From assembly GCF_022024015.1 (NCBI RefSeq), contig NZ_CP091786.1, forward strand, positions 186,001 to 250,000: a stretch of DNA of 64,000 nt. Direction: 5' to 3'. Source of the stretch: Prevotella sp. E9-3 (GTDB lineage: Bacteria > Bacteroidota > Bacteroidia > Bacteroidales > Bacteroidaceae). A program made the position numbers and the translations under genes. The notes under the pieces are model-generated. The model was not told the origin of the DNA. It saw only the letters and a list, made by a program, of their open reading frames with translations, and made no database searches. Positions 34,391 through 43,674 of the stretch are shown in pieces. The first letter of the stretch is position 1, and each line of letters opens with the position of its first letter.

Positions 34391-35505
34391 GTAAACTATT
34401 AAGTATAAATAAAGAATATGCAGATTGGCTGAAGTCCCTCAGCATGCGTTTTCGCCAGAGCCAGATTAAAGCTGCTGTGAAGGTGAATAGTGAATTGCTG
34501 AAGTTTTACTGGTCTTTAGGTCAAGATATTGTTGAGCGAGATTTTGAGAATACCTATGGCTCTGAATTCTTCAAGAATCTTAGTCTTGACTTAAAGGAGG
34601 AATTCCCTGAAACTAAAGGCTTTTCTCCTACTAATCTCGGCTATATCAAGAGATTTTATGTACTTTACTCCAATGCAATGAAAATCTCCCCCCAAGTTGA
34701 GGGTAAATCTCCACAAATCGGTAATATCTCAAATTACCCCCAAGTTGGGGGCAATTCTGAATTGCCGATATTTTCTGTTCCATGGGGACATCACAAGTTG
34801 CTTATTGATAAATTTCTGAAAGCGCCAGAAAAGGTCATGTTCTATGTTCAAAAGACCATTGAAAACAATTGGAGTCGCACAATACTTGACTGGCAGATAG
34901 ACAGCAACCTCTACGAGCGACAGGGTAAGGCCATTAGTAATTTCAAGCGGACACTACCAACACCGCAGAGCGACCTTGCACAGCAGATAACGAAAGACCC
35001 TTATGTCATTGATATCATGGGCGTGCGTCAGGAGATGCAGGAGCGAGAATTGGAGGAACATCTCGACTCTCACATTTCCAAATATCTGTTGGAACTGGGC
35101 AAGGGTTTCACCTACTATGGTCACCAAGTACACCTTCGCGTTGGAAATGAAGATTTCTACATTGACCAACTATTCTATCATGTGCGCCTACATTGCTATG
35201 TCGTGATAGAACTGAAAGCGACAGCATTCAAGCCTGAGCACATAGGGCAACTGAATTTCTACGTCACTGCTGTCAATAAACTGATGTGTACTGAGCACGA
35301 TAACCCAACCATCGGTCTCCTTATATGTAAAGACAAAAACGATGTTGTGGCAGAATATACTCTACAGGGGGTTGATTCTCCCATCGGAATCTCTTCGATT
35401 AAAATCTTCGATGAATTGACAGAGGACTTCAAAAGTGCTCTGCCATCTATTGAGGATATTGAAAATGAACTCAGAGACAAGAAACAGAAGGAGGATGAGG
35501 TATGA
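34387..35505 (+). CDS. YhcG-like PD-(D/E)XK nuclease (DUF1016)
   Basis: 372 residues from the ATG at 34387, which overlaps the hsdM stop and has GGAGG eight bases upstream; the frame is open further but the GTG at 34372 is less likely. The N-terminal DUF1016_N helical domain (AVKVNSELLKFYWSLGQDIV, TNLGYIKRFYVLY) is followed by the nuclease domain (YYGHQVHLRVGNEDFYIDQLF...YVVIELKATAFKPEHIGQLNFYV, outline), with Asp in FYIDQLF and Glu-Leu-Lys as catalytic residues. A short linker (about 100-125) has a repeated PQVEG/PQIGN/PQVGG motif. These proteins are frequent passengers in type I operons and their exact role is unknown. Confidence 0.88.
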   Translation: MSKLLSINKEYADWLKSLSMRFRQSQIKAAVKVNSELLKFYWSLGQDIVERDFENTYGSEFFKNLSLDLKEEFPETKGFSPTNLGYIKRFYVLYSNAMKISPQVEGKSPQIGNISNYPQVGGNSELPIFSVPWGHHKLLIDKFLKAPEKVMFYVQKTIENNWSRTILDWQIDSNLYERQGKAISNFKRTLPTPQSDLAQQITKDPYVIDIMGVRQEMQERELEEHLDSHISKYLLELGKGFTYYGHQVHLRVGNEDFYIDQLFYHVRLHCYVVIELKATAFKPEHIGQLNFYVTAVNKLMCTEHDNPTIGLLICKDKNDVVAEYTLQGVDSPIGISSIKIFDELTEDFKSALPSIEDIENELRDKKQKEDEV

Positions 35506-36731
35506 GTGAGTGGAAGAAAGTGAAGTTTTTGGATTTATTTTCCGAACCCACTAAAAATGGAATTTATAAATCTAAAGAATTTCATGGAAGAGGGGCAAAG
35601 ATTATAAATATGGGTGAAGTCTTTGCCTATTCATTTATAGGGAACCAAGAAATGAGCAGAGTGGAAATTAATGATAAAGAGCGTAATTCATTTCTAGTTA
35701 AAAATGGCGATTTGCTCTTTGCAAGACGTTCCCTTGTTGAATCAGGTGCTGGAAAATGTGCAATCGCTAATGGCATTACCGAAGAAACAACATTTGAATC
35801 TTCAATTATTAGAGTCCGTTTAAATGAGAATAATGCGATACCTCTTTTTTATATGTATTGGATGCGTTCTTTATCGGGTAGAACAGCAATTAACGGTATA
35901 GTTAATGGGGTTAATGTTAAAGGCATTAGGGCAACTGATTTACAGAATATTGAGGTGGAACTCCCACCAATGGAAACTCAGCACCGCATCGCCACCATCC
36001 TCTCCCGCTACGACTCATTGATAGAGAACTATCAGAAGCAGATAAAGCTATTGGAAGAAGCAGCGCAGCGACTCTATAAGGAATGGTTCGTTAACCTCCA
36101 CTTCCCCGGCCACGAAAACACCAAGATTGTCGATGGTGTGCCTGATGGGTGGGAGAAGAAGCCTGCTTTGGATTTTTTTGAAATGTCAATAGGCAAAACG
36201 CCTCCTCGCGCTCAAAAGCAATGGTTTACAAAAGGTAGTAATGGCATTCCTTGGGTATCTATTTCTGACATGAAAGATACCATGTTCGTCCAAGAAACAG
36301 CCGAAGAACTTACACAAGATGCGTGCGAGAACTATAATATTAAAGTAGTACCCAAAGGAACTATCCTGCTGAGTTTCAAACTAACTGTTGGACGAGTGGC
36401 TTTTGCCGGAGCAGATGTCTGTACTAACGAAGCAATAGCACATTTTCAAAAAGAAGGCGATGAATGGAAAGCGTATACATTGATGTATTTACGTAATTAC
36501 AACTATGATTCTTTAGGTAACACTTCTGGAATATCAAAAGCTGTTAACTCTACGATAATAAAGAATATGCCATTTGTGATGCCTTGCACTGCCATTCTAC
36601 AAGAGTTTTCCCAAAGGGTGCTGCCATTTATAAAGCAAACAGAGAACCTCCAATCCCAAATCCGCCTCCTCACCGAAGCTCGTGACCGCCTGCTTCCCAA
36701 GTTGATGAGTGGAGAAATAAAAGTCAGTTAA
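35502..36731 (+). CDS. hsdS: Type I restriction-modification specificity subunit HsdS
   Basis: A 409-residue protein with two target-recognition domains (residues about 1-155 and 215-370), each followed by a conserved helical spacer (IATILSRYDSLIENYQKQIK, EEAAQRLYKEWFVNL; QSQIRLLTEARDRLLPKLMSGEI). Each domain reads one half of a split DNA site. Its ATG overlaps the YhcG stop. The first target domain is notably AT-rich, while the spacers resemble the other hsd genes, which suggests that the target domain was exchanged. The recognition sequence cannot be predicted by eye. Confidence 0.95.
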   Translation: MSEWKKVKFLDLFSEPTKNGIYKSKEFHGRGAKIINMGEVFAYSFIGNQEMSRVEINDKERNSFLVKNGDLLFARRSLVESGAGKCAIANGITEETTFESSIIRVRLNENNAIPLFYMYWMRSLSGRTAINGIVNGVNVKGIRATDLQNIEVELPPMETQHRIATILSRYDSLIENYQKQIKLLEEAAQRLYKEWFVNLHFPGHENTKIVDGVPDGWEKKPALDFFEMSIGKTPPRAQKQWFTKGSNGIPWVSISDMKDTMFVQETAEELTQDACENYNIKVVPKGTILLSFKLTVGRVAFAGADVCTNEAIAHFQKEGDEWKAYTLMYLRNYNYDSLGNTSGISKAVNSTIIKNMPFVMPCTAILQEFSQRVLPFIKQTENLQSQIRLLTEARDRLLPKLMSGEIKVS

Positions 36732-36733
36732 AT

Positions 36734-38842
36734 ATGGATAGATTTGATTTTATAGAAACGAGAGACGATGTGATTCGTAACATCAAAACGCTCTATCATT
36801 ATTTACGTGATGAGAAAGATGATGATACGTATCAATGGGCAACAAGTATATTCAAAAATGGTAGAATATACGTGATTGAAATAATCGACTCTCACATCTG
36901 TTTTTCTCCAAGTCGATTTGTCGGATATAAAGATAACACAAAGGAAAAACATCAAAAAAATCATGGAGATGGGAATCAGACCAATGATATTTTAAAGAGT
37001 TTCTACCAAAAAGTGCAGGATGAGAGATTGGATGTTGTTTTTCAAAAAGAACTGTCCCGATATCATTTATCATCAGGTGAAAAGAAATACTGGATTCCTA
37101 ATGACTTCACAGTCGAAGATATTCTGAAATACGATAATAATACAAAGATGTCTATGAATAGTAAGCATGACAAGTATTGGCACATACAAATGCACCTACC
37201 AGAAGGAAAGGGAGGTGTGGAAATTGACTCAAAGGCAATGCTTCTTGAAAAAGAGCCTGTAATTGGTACAGGAGAATGGGAAGACAAGCAATGTGTTGAT
37301 TTTAAAACAATAGCCAAAGGCAATATTGTCTTAGTTAGGAAAGGCAGTGAAGCTATAGCTTTATGTGAAATTATTGGTGATAATTTTACAGATGAAAAAT
37401 TGACAGAGAAGTATTATAATGTCAATTTCAGAAAGGTCCGTATCCTTGGGTGGGCTGAACATTATAAACAGCCAAGACCATCACTTTTCTCACAAGGTTC
37501 GTTCAAATCTTGTAGCTCGACTACAGAGCAATACAAGTTTATTGACGAATGGCTGAAGTACTTACAGAGTCATTCATTTATTGGCAATTGCGCTAAACTG
37601 CTGAAAGAAAAGAAAAATATTATCTTGCAAGGCGCTCCTGGCACAGGTAAGACATATAATACTGCTGCAATAGCCTTAAAGATATTAGGCGTTACAGATA
37701 TTGATCTCACAGACCATAAAGCTGTGATGAAACGCTATGACTCATTGCTTGGAGATCAGATATTCTTCACAACATTCCATCAGTCACTTGACTATGAGGA
37801 TTTTGTCGAAGGATTAAAACCACATGTACAAACTGATGCTGACGGTAATTCTATTGGTGTAACCTATGAGCCTGAGGATGGCATCTTCAAACGTGCTTGC
37901 AATGCAGTTCAAACGGACCAAAGCAAAGATATTGTAGAGTGTATTGACGATTATCTCCAAAAGATAAAAGGGTATCAGAACAAACGAGAGATACCAACCG
38001 TCACAGGAAGATCATCACTTTATGTCTGGTGGAAAGAAGGGAACTCTACTGTCAGCTGTAGAAGTACTAACTCCACAAGTTCACGGGGAGAAGAATACAC
38101 GCCATCACCTCTAAATATCGAGAAGATAAAACTGCAGGCTCAGGGTAAAGGTGTGGAGAATAATTGGCAACAGTATGCTCAGGCCTTTATTGAAGCTGTC
38201 AAGAAAGAATATCATGCAACTACAAATAAGCCAGTTGTACTGATCATTGACGAAATCAACCGAGGAAATGTGTCAAAGATATTTGGCGAACTTATTACCT
38301 TGTTAGAGTCAGACAAACGTCTAAATGGGAATCATCCTATTAAAGTGATGCTGCCATATTCAAAGAACGAAGTGTTTGGTGTACCTTCAAACCTGTACAT
38401 TATCGGTACGATGAATACCACTGATAGAAGTACAGGAACCCTTGACTATGCTTTACGTAGAAGATTTGCTTTCATTACACTCAAATCTCAGGATTCTGTG
38501 ATTAAGAAATTCTATTCTGATACAGACAATGAGGAACTTGGAACTATTGCTTTAGAATTATTTGAGGACATTAAGAGATTCATTGAGAATCCGAAACATC
38601 TATGTGGAGACATGAGCATAGATGATTTGATGGTAGGTCATAGTTACTTCATGGCAGAAAGTGAAGATGAACTTCATGACAAAGTAGAGTATGAAATCCT
38701 TCCGCTTATAAACGAATATATCAATGATGGCATCCTCAATGTTAAGAACGACGAAAAGAAAACAGCCTTTAATTCATGGCTTTCACTGAGTCCTGTCCAA
38801 GAGATTGAGGATGAAGACCAAGAAGAAGATGAAAACGAATAA
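36734..38842 (+). CDS. mcrB: McrB-like AAA+ GTPase
   Basis: A 702-residue McrB-family motor. Walker A is GAPGTGKT (300-307), Walker B IIDEINRG with Asp506-Glu507, and the GTP-specificity loop MNTTDRS (560-566), close to the MNTADRS of McrB. LDYALRRRFAF follows. The 290-residue N-terminus has no clear match; residues about 190-240 (GNIVLVRKGSEAIALCEIIGDNF) look like a PUA/EVE-type domain that could read modified bases. It starts two bases after hsdS and 12 bases before the McrC-like gene. With McrC it should cut DNA carrying a modified base. The base composition is AT-rich relative to hsdM/hsdR. Confidence 0.88.
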   Translation: MDRFDFIETRDDVIRNIKTLYHYLRDEKDDDTYQWATSIFKNGRIYVIEIIDSHICFSPSRFVGYKDNTKEKHQKNHGDGNQTNDILKSFYQKVQDERLDVVFQKELSRYHLSSGEKKYWIPNDFTVEDILKYDNNTKMSMNSKHDKYWHIQMHLPEGKGGVEIDSKAMLLEKEPVIGTGEWEDKQCVDFKTIAKGNIVLVRKGSEAIALCEIIGDNFTDEKLTEKYYNVNFRKVRILGWAEHYKQPRPSLFSQGSFKSCSSTTEQYKFIDEWLKYLQSHSFIGNCAKLLKEKKNIILQGAPGTGKTYNTAAIALKILGVTDIDLTDHKAVMKRYDSLLGDQIFFTTFHQSLDYEDFVEGLKPHVQTDADGNSIGVTYEPEDGIFKRACNAVQTDQSKDIVECIDDYLQKIKGYQNKREIPTVTGRSSLYVWWKEGNSTVSCRSTNSTSSRGEEYTPSPLNIEKIKLQAQGKGVENNWQQYAQAFIEAVKKEYHATTNKPVVLIIDEINRGNVSKIFGELITLLESDKRLNGNHPIKVMLPYSKNEVFGVPSNLYIIGTMNTTDRSTGTLDYALRRRFAFITLKSQDSVIKKFYSDTDNEELGTIALELFEDIKRFIENPKHLCGDMSIDDLMVGHSYFMAESEDELHDKVEYEILPLINEYINDGILNVKNDEKKTAFNSWLSLSPVQEIEDEDQEEDENE

Positions 38843-38854
38843 TAGATAACTGGT

Positions 38855-40102
38855 ATGAAATCCATTCTTATTCAAGAACACGAACGTCTGAGCATTGAAC
38901 ATAACGACAGATATGATAATCTGAACCTTGTTCGATGGGATAAACCTATGGAACACGATCCATGGGGATATTATGCATCGTATGTTATTGGGGCAGAATG
39001 GATAGACGATAAAGAAGCATTAGTTGTAACAACAAAGAGAGGGATGGAAGAAATAGATTTCCTCACTATGTTCATGATGTGCTTCTCATCAGATTTGTCA
39101 GTGGAGTCTTTCGCCGAGATTTATAACATTGATAGTGAGGCTCCTGTCATACATGCACCATCACTAAAAGGTGTTTTAAGTCCTCTTATTGTTCTGCATT
39201 TTCTTGGAGTCGTAAGTAGAATCAAGTCTTTAAAGAAAGGCTATGTACATTACAGCGAGAACTTGAAAAAAGTCAAAGGACACATACAAGTGATGAAGAA
39301 TGAACGAAAGAACATTGCTTCAAAAAGATTTGATAGAGTCTTTTGTGACTTTGACGAATATACGGTTGACATTCCTGAAAACAGACTTATCAAGAAAGCT
39401 TTATTGTTCAGTTCTCAGATACTCAGAATAATAACAGAAAATCATTCCATAGGGAACAAAGCAAAACTGATGCTTTCAAAATCTTTGGCTCTGTTTGAGA
39501 ATGTAAGTGCTGAAGTACAGATAAAGGAAGTGTCTCTCATTAAGGGACATAAACTTTTTAGTGAATACAATGAGGCTGTACGCTTGGCAAAACTTATTCT
39601 TCGAAGATACGATTATAGTATAAGTAAAACAAGTTCATTGGACGAGAATGTCCCTCCATTTACATTGGATATGTCATTGCTCTATGAGCATTATGTTTAT
39701 GGATTGTTAAATGAAGCGTACGGAAATAAAATATCGTATCAGTTCAATGGAAAGACGGGATCCCCAGACTTCCTTTATTGCGCGACTGGATTTAAGGCAA
39801 TACTTGACACGAAATACATTCCAAAGTATGAGAGTTCATCGCTTGACAATAATGTCATACGACAACTAAGTGGTTATAGTAGAGACATTCCTATCCTACA
39901 TCACCTTGGCTATGAGGATATAGATGAAGAATCTCCTATTCCAAACGTTCCTTGCGTTATCATATATCCAAAGGAAGGACGCGATGTGAAGAATCCGTTT
40001 GCAAATAAGAGACTTCGAGATTTATGTACAACTCCAGTACGTAAATTGGCAAGATTTTATAAAGTATGTGTTCCACTGCCTGTTATGGGCACCAATAAAT
40101 AA
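38855..40102 (+). CDS. mcrC: McrC-like nuclease subunit
   Basis: A 415-residue McrC protein. The N-terminal beta-rich half (VVTTKRGMEEIDFLTMFMMCFS) contacts the McrB ring. The C-terminal PD-(D/E)XK site has Asp305 in SPDFLY and Asp318/Lys320 in AILDTKYIPKY. The linker VKGHIQVMKNERKNI is also typical of McrC. It ends four bases before the HsdR ATG, so translation is likely coupled. One line of this gene counted by eye (39541-39600) is 35 percent GC, against 60 percent for an hsdR line (41281-41340). Confidence 0.88.
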   Translation: MKSILIQEHERLSIEHNDRYDNLNLVRWDKPMEHDPWGYYASYVIGAEWIDDKEALVVTTKRGMEEIDFLTMFMMCFSSDLSVESFAEIYNIDSEAPVIHAPSLKGVLSPLIVLHFLGVVSRIKSLKKGYVHYSENLKKVKGHIQVMKNERKNIASKRFDRVFCDFDEYTVDIPENRLIKKALLFSSQILRIITENHSIGNKAKLMLSKSLALFENVSAEVQIKEVSLIKGHKLFSEYNEAVRLAKLILRRYDYSISKTSSLDENVPPFTLDMSLLYEHYVYGLLNEAYGNKISYQFNGKTGSPDFLYCATGFKAILDTKYIPKYESSSLDNNVIRQLSGYSRDIPILHHLGYEDIDEESPIPNVPCVIIYPKEGRDVKNPFANKRLRDLCTTPVRKLARFYKVCVPLPVMGTNK

Positions 40103-40106
40103 AATT

Positions 40107-43100
40107 ATGGCAAAAGACTATAGTGAAGATCAATTGATACAGCGGAGTGCTGCCGAGTTACTAGAAAAGGAACTTGGCTGGACGAGTGTGTATGCCTTTG
40201 ACAAGGAAGTGCTCGGTGTAAATGGCACGCTGGGGCGCACGTCGTATCATGAGGTGCTGCTAACGGATCGTTTCCGCAAAGCGCTGAAGACGCTGAACCC
40301 CTGGCTGACGGACAAGCAGCTTCAGGAGTGCGTGGAGCGCATGACGGAACACATGAGCAGTCAGACGCTGATGCAAATCAACGAGCAGAAGTATCAGTAC
40401 ATCAAGGACGGTGTGCCCGTGACCCGCGTAAAGCCGAACGGCGAGACGGAAGAGGTGCGTGCCAAGGTGATAGACTTCGCTTCGCCCGAGAAGAACGACT
40501 TCCTGTGTGTCCGTGAGATGTGGGTGTATGGCGCCTTGTATCATCGCCGAGCCGACATCGTGGGCTTCGTAAATGGTCTGCCTTTGCTGTTTATGGAGTT
40601 GAAGAACCACGACGTGGAAGTAGTGGATGCCTTCAACAAGAACTATCGCGACTATCTTGATACGATACCGCAGCTGTTCTACCATAATGCCTTCATTATG
40701 TTCAGCAACGGACTGGAGGCACGTGTGGGAACTATCGACTCGAAATGGGAGTTCTTCCATGAGTGGAAACGACTAACGGAACAGGAGGCTGGCAACATCG
40801 AATTGCCAACGATGCTAAGAGGTATCTGTAAGAAAGAGAACTTTCTGGACCTGTTGGAAAACTTCATACTCTACGACCATAGCGGAGGTCGAACGGCCAA
40901 GATTTTAGCTCGCAACCACCAGTATCTGGGGGTGAATCAAGCCATAGAGATGTATCGCAACCGCCAGTACCTAAACGGAAAGTTGGGCGTGTTCTGGCAT
41001 ACACAAGGCTCGGGTAAGAGTTATTCGATGCTATTTCTCTCGCAAAAGATTCGCCGCAAGTTTGAGGGCTCGCCGACTTTCCTTGTGCTGACCGACCGTG
41101 ACGAACTGAACAAGCAGATAAGTGACACTTTCGAGAACTGTGGTCTATTGGGCAATGTAAAGGCGAAAAAGTTCATCGCCAGCAGTGGCGAGGATTTGAA
41201 ATTGAAGTTGAAAGGCAATCCGTCGTTCATCTTCTCGCTCATTCAGAAGTTTAACGACCCAAAGGCCGAGCCTATCTATCCCGACCACGATATCATCGTG
41301 ATGAGCGACGAGGCGCACCGCACGCAAAACGGCGTGTTTGCCGACAACCTAATGCACTTGCTTCCGACAGCCCATCGCATTGGCTTCACGGGAACTCCGT
41401 TGCTGTCAAACGACAACATCACGGCACGTACCTTCGGCGGCTATGTGAGTATCTATGACTTCAAACGGGCAGTGGAGGATAAAGCAACGGTGCCACTCTA
41501 TTATGAGAATCGCGGTGAGAAGTTGCAGGATTTGAAGAATCCAGAAATCAACGATGAGATAGCCTCTGCCCTGGAACAAGCCGGCGAACTGGATGCTTCG
41601 CAACTGGCCAAGCTGGAACGCGAGTTCGCCAAGGAGGTGCATCTGCTGACGGCAGCCAAGCGTCTGCGACTGATTGCCAAGGACTTTGTGCATCATTATA
41701 GCGATCTATGGACTTCGGGAAAGGCGATGTTCGTGTGCTATAACAAGGTGACGTGCGTCCGCATGTTCAACTATGTGCAGGAATACTGGCAGCGCGAAAT
41801 CAAAACATTGGAAGAATCTATCGCCAAAAGCACTTCACAACAGGAAGCGCAAGAGATGCAGCGCAAACTGGAATGGATGCGTGAGACTGACATGGCGGTC
41901 GTCGTTTCGCAAGAGCAGAACGAGATACAGACGTTCCAAAAATGGGGACTCGACATCAAGCCACACCGCGAGCGGATGGAGAAAGAGGAACTAGATAAAC
42001 AGTTCAAGGATGCAAACTCCAACTTGCGAGTGGTTTTTGTCTGCGCTATGTGGTTGACAGGTTTCGACGTGAAGACACTCTCTTGTCTTTATATCGACAA
42101 GCCCATGAAAGCGCATACGCTGATGCAGACCATTGCCCGTGCCAACCGAGTGGCAGAAGGAAAGGCCAACGGACTGATTATCGACTATATTGGCATTGTG
42201 AAAGCCCTTCGTCAGGCATTGGCTGACTATACGGCAAATCCAGAAGGTGGAGCAGGAGGCAGCGACCCAACCATCGACAAGAAGGAACTCATTAAGCATG
42301 TGATGGAAACGATAGCTGCTGCTACGGCTTTCCTGAAAGAACATGACTTTGAACTTAATGACCTGATTAAAGCAGAGAGCTTCGAGAAACTGTCGTTGCT
42401 GAAGAAAGCTGCTAATGCGATGTGCGAGACAGCGGAAATCAGGAAATCATACTGTACGTTTGCCTCTACGCTGTTAAAACTTTGGAAATATCTCGACCGT
42501 GAGGACATAACTCCCGAAATGAAGCAACAGAAGGATGCTATTGAGGCTATATACAAGGAGTTGCAACAGAAGCGCAAACATGCTGACATCACTGATTTGA
42601 GTGTGGCTATCAATGAAATAGTGAATGAGCATGTTGAAATAGATCCAGAAGCAACGATGATGGTAGCTGAGTCACGACGTTTCGATATTAGCGGCATCGA
42701 TTTTGATTTGCTCCGTCGTGAGTTCGCCAAGAGCAAAGAAAAGAATCTTGTATTGAAGGACATACAGGAACTGCTACAAGAACGTATCGCTCAGATGTTG
42801 GCTCAGAATCCCTCACGTATCAACTTCTACGAGAAATATCAAGAGATTATTCATGACTATAACCAGGAGCAGAACCGTGCTACAATAGAGAAGACATTCG
42901 AAGAACTGATGAAGCTTTCCCACGAACTGACCGAAGAAGAAAAGCGCTATATTCGTGAAGGTTTTGAGAATGACGAACAACTCTCCATGTACGATGTGCT
43001 GATGAAAGACAACCTTTCAAAAGAAGACATCAAGAAGTTAAAGGTTGTCGCCAAAGAATTACTGGAGAAGATAAAGGACCAATTGGCCACGATGGATCAT

Positions 43101-43256
43101 CCGTTCGATAAGCAAGAAACCAGAGCTTCTATCATTATCACCATTCGTGACATTCTCTGGAAAGAACTTCCCGAGAGCTATTCCGATGAAAGCATCAACT
43201 ACTACCGCGATGCTGTTTATAACTACGTCAGCCAGCATTATGGAGGTGTAGCATAA
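40107..43256 (+). CDS. hsdR: Type I restriction endonuclease subunit HsdR
   Basis: 1049 residues from the ATG at 40107. The frame extends to 39999 but that part overlaps mcrC, so the shorter start is chosen. The N-terminal nuclease domain has Asp150 in RRADIVGF and Glu164-x-Lys166 in LFMELKN. The superfamily 2 motor has Walker A GSGKS (301-305), DEAH (401-404) and a GFTGTPL motif. The C-terminal half is helical. With HsdM and HsdS it translocates unmethylated DNA and cuts at a distance. The gene looks complete and intact. Confidence 0.96.
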   Translation: MAKDYSEDQLIQRSAAELLEKELGWTSVYAFDKEVLGVNGTLGRTSYHEVLLTDRFRKALKTLNPWLTDKQLQECVERMTEHMSSQTLMQINEQKYQYIKDGVPVTRVKPNGETEEVRAKVIDFASPEKNDFLCVREMWVYGALYHRRADIVGFVNGLPLLFMELKNHDVEVVDAFNKNYRDYLDTIPQLFYHNAFIMFSNGLEARVGTIDSKWEFFHEWKRLTEQEAGNIELPTMLRGICKKENFLDLLENFILYDHSGGRTAKILARNHQYLGVNQAIEMYRNRQYLNGKLGVFWHTQGSGKSYSMLFLSQKIRRKFEGSPTFLVLTDRDELNKQISDTFENCGLLGNVKAKKFIASSGEDLKLKLKGNPSFIFSLIQKFNDPKAEPIYPDHDIIVMSDEAHRTQNGVFADNLMHLLPTAHRIGFTGTPLLSNDNITARTFGGYVSIYDFKRAVEDKATVPLYYENRGEKLQDLKNPEINDEIASALEQAGELDASQLAKLEREFAKEVHLLTAAKRLRLIAKDFVHHYSDLWTSGKAMFVCYNKVTCVRMFNYVQEYWQREIKTLEESIAKSTSQQEAQEMQRKLEWMRETDMAVVVSQEQNEIQTFQKWGLDIKPHRERMEKEELDKQFKDANSNLRVVFVCAMWLTGFDVKTLSCLYIDKPMKAHTLMQTIARANRVAEGKANGLIIDYIGIVKALRQALADYTANPEGGAGGSDPTIDKKELIKHVMETIAAATAFLKEHDFELNDLIKAESFEKLSLLKKAANAMCETAEIRKSYCTFASTLLKLWKYLDREDITPEMKQQKDAIEAIYKELQQKRKHADITDLSVAINEIVNEHVEIDPEATMMVAESRRFDISGIDFDLLRREFAKSKEKNLVLKDIQELLQERIAQMLAQNPSRINFYEKYQEIIHDYNQEQNRATIEKTFEELMKLSHELTEEEKRYIREGFENDEQLSMYDVLMKDNLSKEDIKKLKVVAKELLEKIKDQLATMDHPFDKQETRASIIITIRDILWKELPESYSDESINYYRDAVYNYVSQHYGGVA

Positions 43257-43270
43257 ACAAAAGGAATTAT

Positions 43271-43513
43271 ATGAAGGATAAAAGAATTTACGGAATGTTA
43301 GGCCCGAAGATAAAGACCATGAGACTGGAGCATGGATTGAAGCAACGGCAGTTGGCAGAATTGCTGGAGACGGACATGCCTATGTACAGCAAGATGGAAT
43401 TAGGAGCAAGGCGTGTAAGACGTGACCAGGTTCCCAAGTTGGCTGAGCTGTATAAGGTTGACGTAAAGGAACTGATGAGGCTGGCTGATTGTTCCGTTAA
43501 GGTCAGAAATTGA
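43271..43513 (+). CDS. XRE-type HTH regulator at the end of the defence operon
   Basis: An 80-residue protein that is one HTH_XRE domain: KTMRLEHGLKQRQLAELLETD (about 14-34) with the recognition helix in MPMYSKMELGARRVRRDQVPKLAELY. It resembles controller proteins of restriction systems, which set the balance between methylase and nuclease, so it may regulate this operon. It begins 14 bases after hsdR. An inverted repeat follows 24 bases after its stop. Confidence 0.85.
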   Translation: MKDKRIYGMLGPKIKTMRLEHGLKQRQLAELLETDMPMYSKMELGARRVRRDQVPKLAELYKVDVKELMRLADCSVKVRN

Positions 43514-43536
43514 ATAAAAGAACGCTTGCTAGATGT

Positions 43537-43585
43537 GTTTATTCCGCTAAAAGTTGTAAATAGCATCTGTTTTAGCGAAATAAAC
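43537..43585. terminator. Hairpin behind the defence operon
   Basis: GTTTATTCCGCTAAAA (43537-43552) pairs with TTTTAGCGAAATAAAC (43570-43585) with one mismatch; the loop is 17 bases. It could end the hsd/mcr transcript; there is no T-run directly after it. Confidence 0.55.
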
Positions 43586-43639
43586 GTGATTTTATCCAAG
43601 ATTTAACATTTGAATGGCTGTAATGTGAGAAATAATCAT

Positions 43640-43647
43640 TAGCTTTG
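43640..43647 (+). promoter_or_regulatory. -7 promoter element for the DUF234-type ATPase
   Basis: TAGCTTTG, matching TAnnTTTG. An in-frame TTG at 43645 lies inside it, so the ATG at 43675 is the real start. Confidence 0.6.
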
Positions 43648-43674
43648 CACCATCATCATAAAATAGCAAGGAAT

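Noticed and set aside
39999..40106. Longer HsdR frame starting inside mcrC
   Set aside because: The 36 extra residues overlap the McrC C-terminus in another frame, and an ATG at 40107 starts a normal HsdR N-terminus four bases after the mcrC stop.
43645..43674. TTG start giving a His-rich leader on the DUF234-type ATPase
   Set aside because: The TTG lies within the -7 element TAGCTTTG; the ATG at 43675 starts the conserved domain with an AGCAAGGA site before it.
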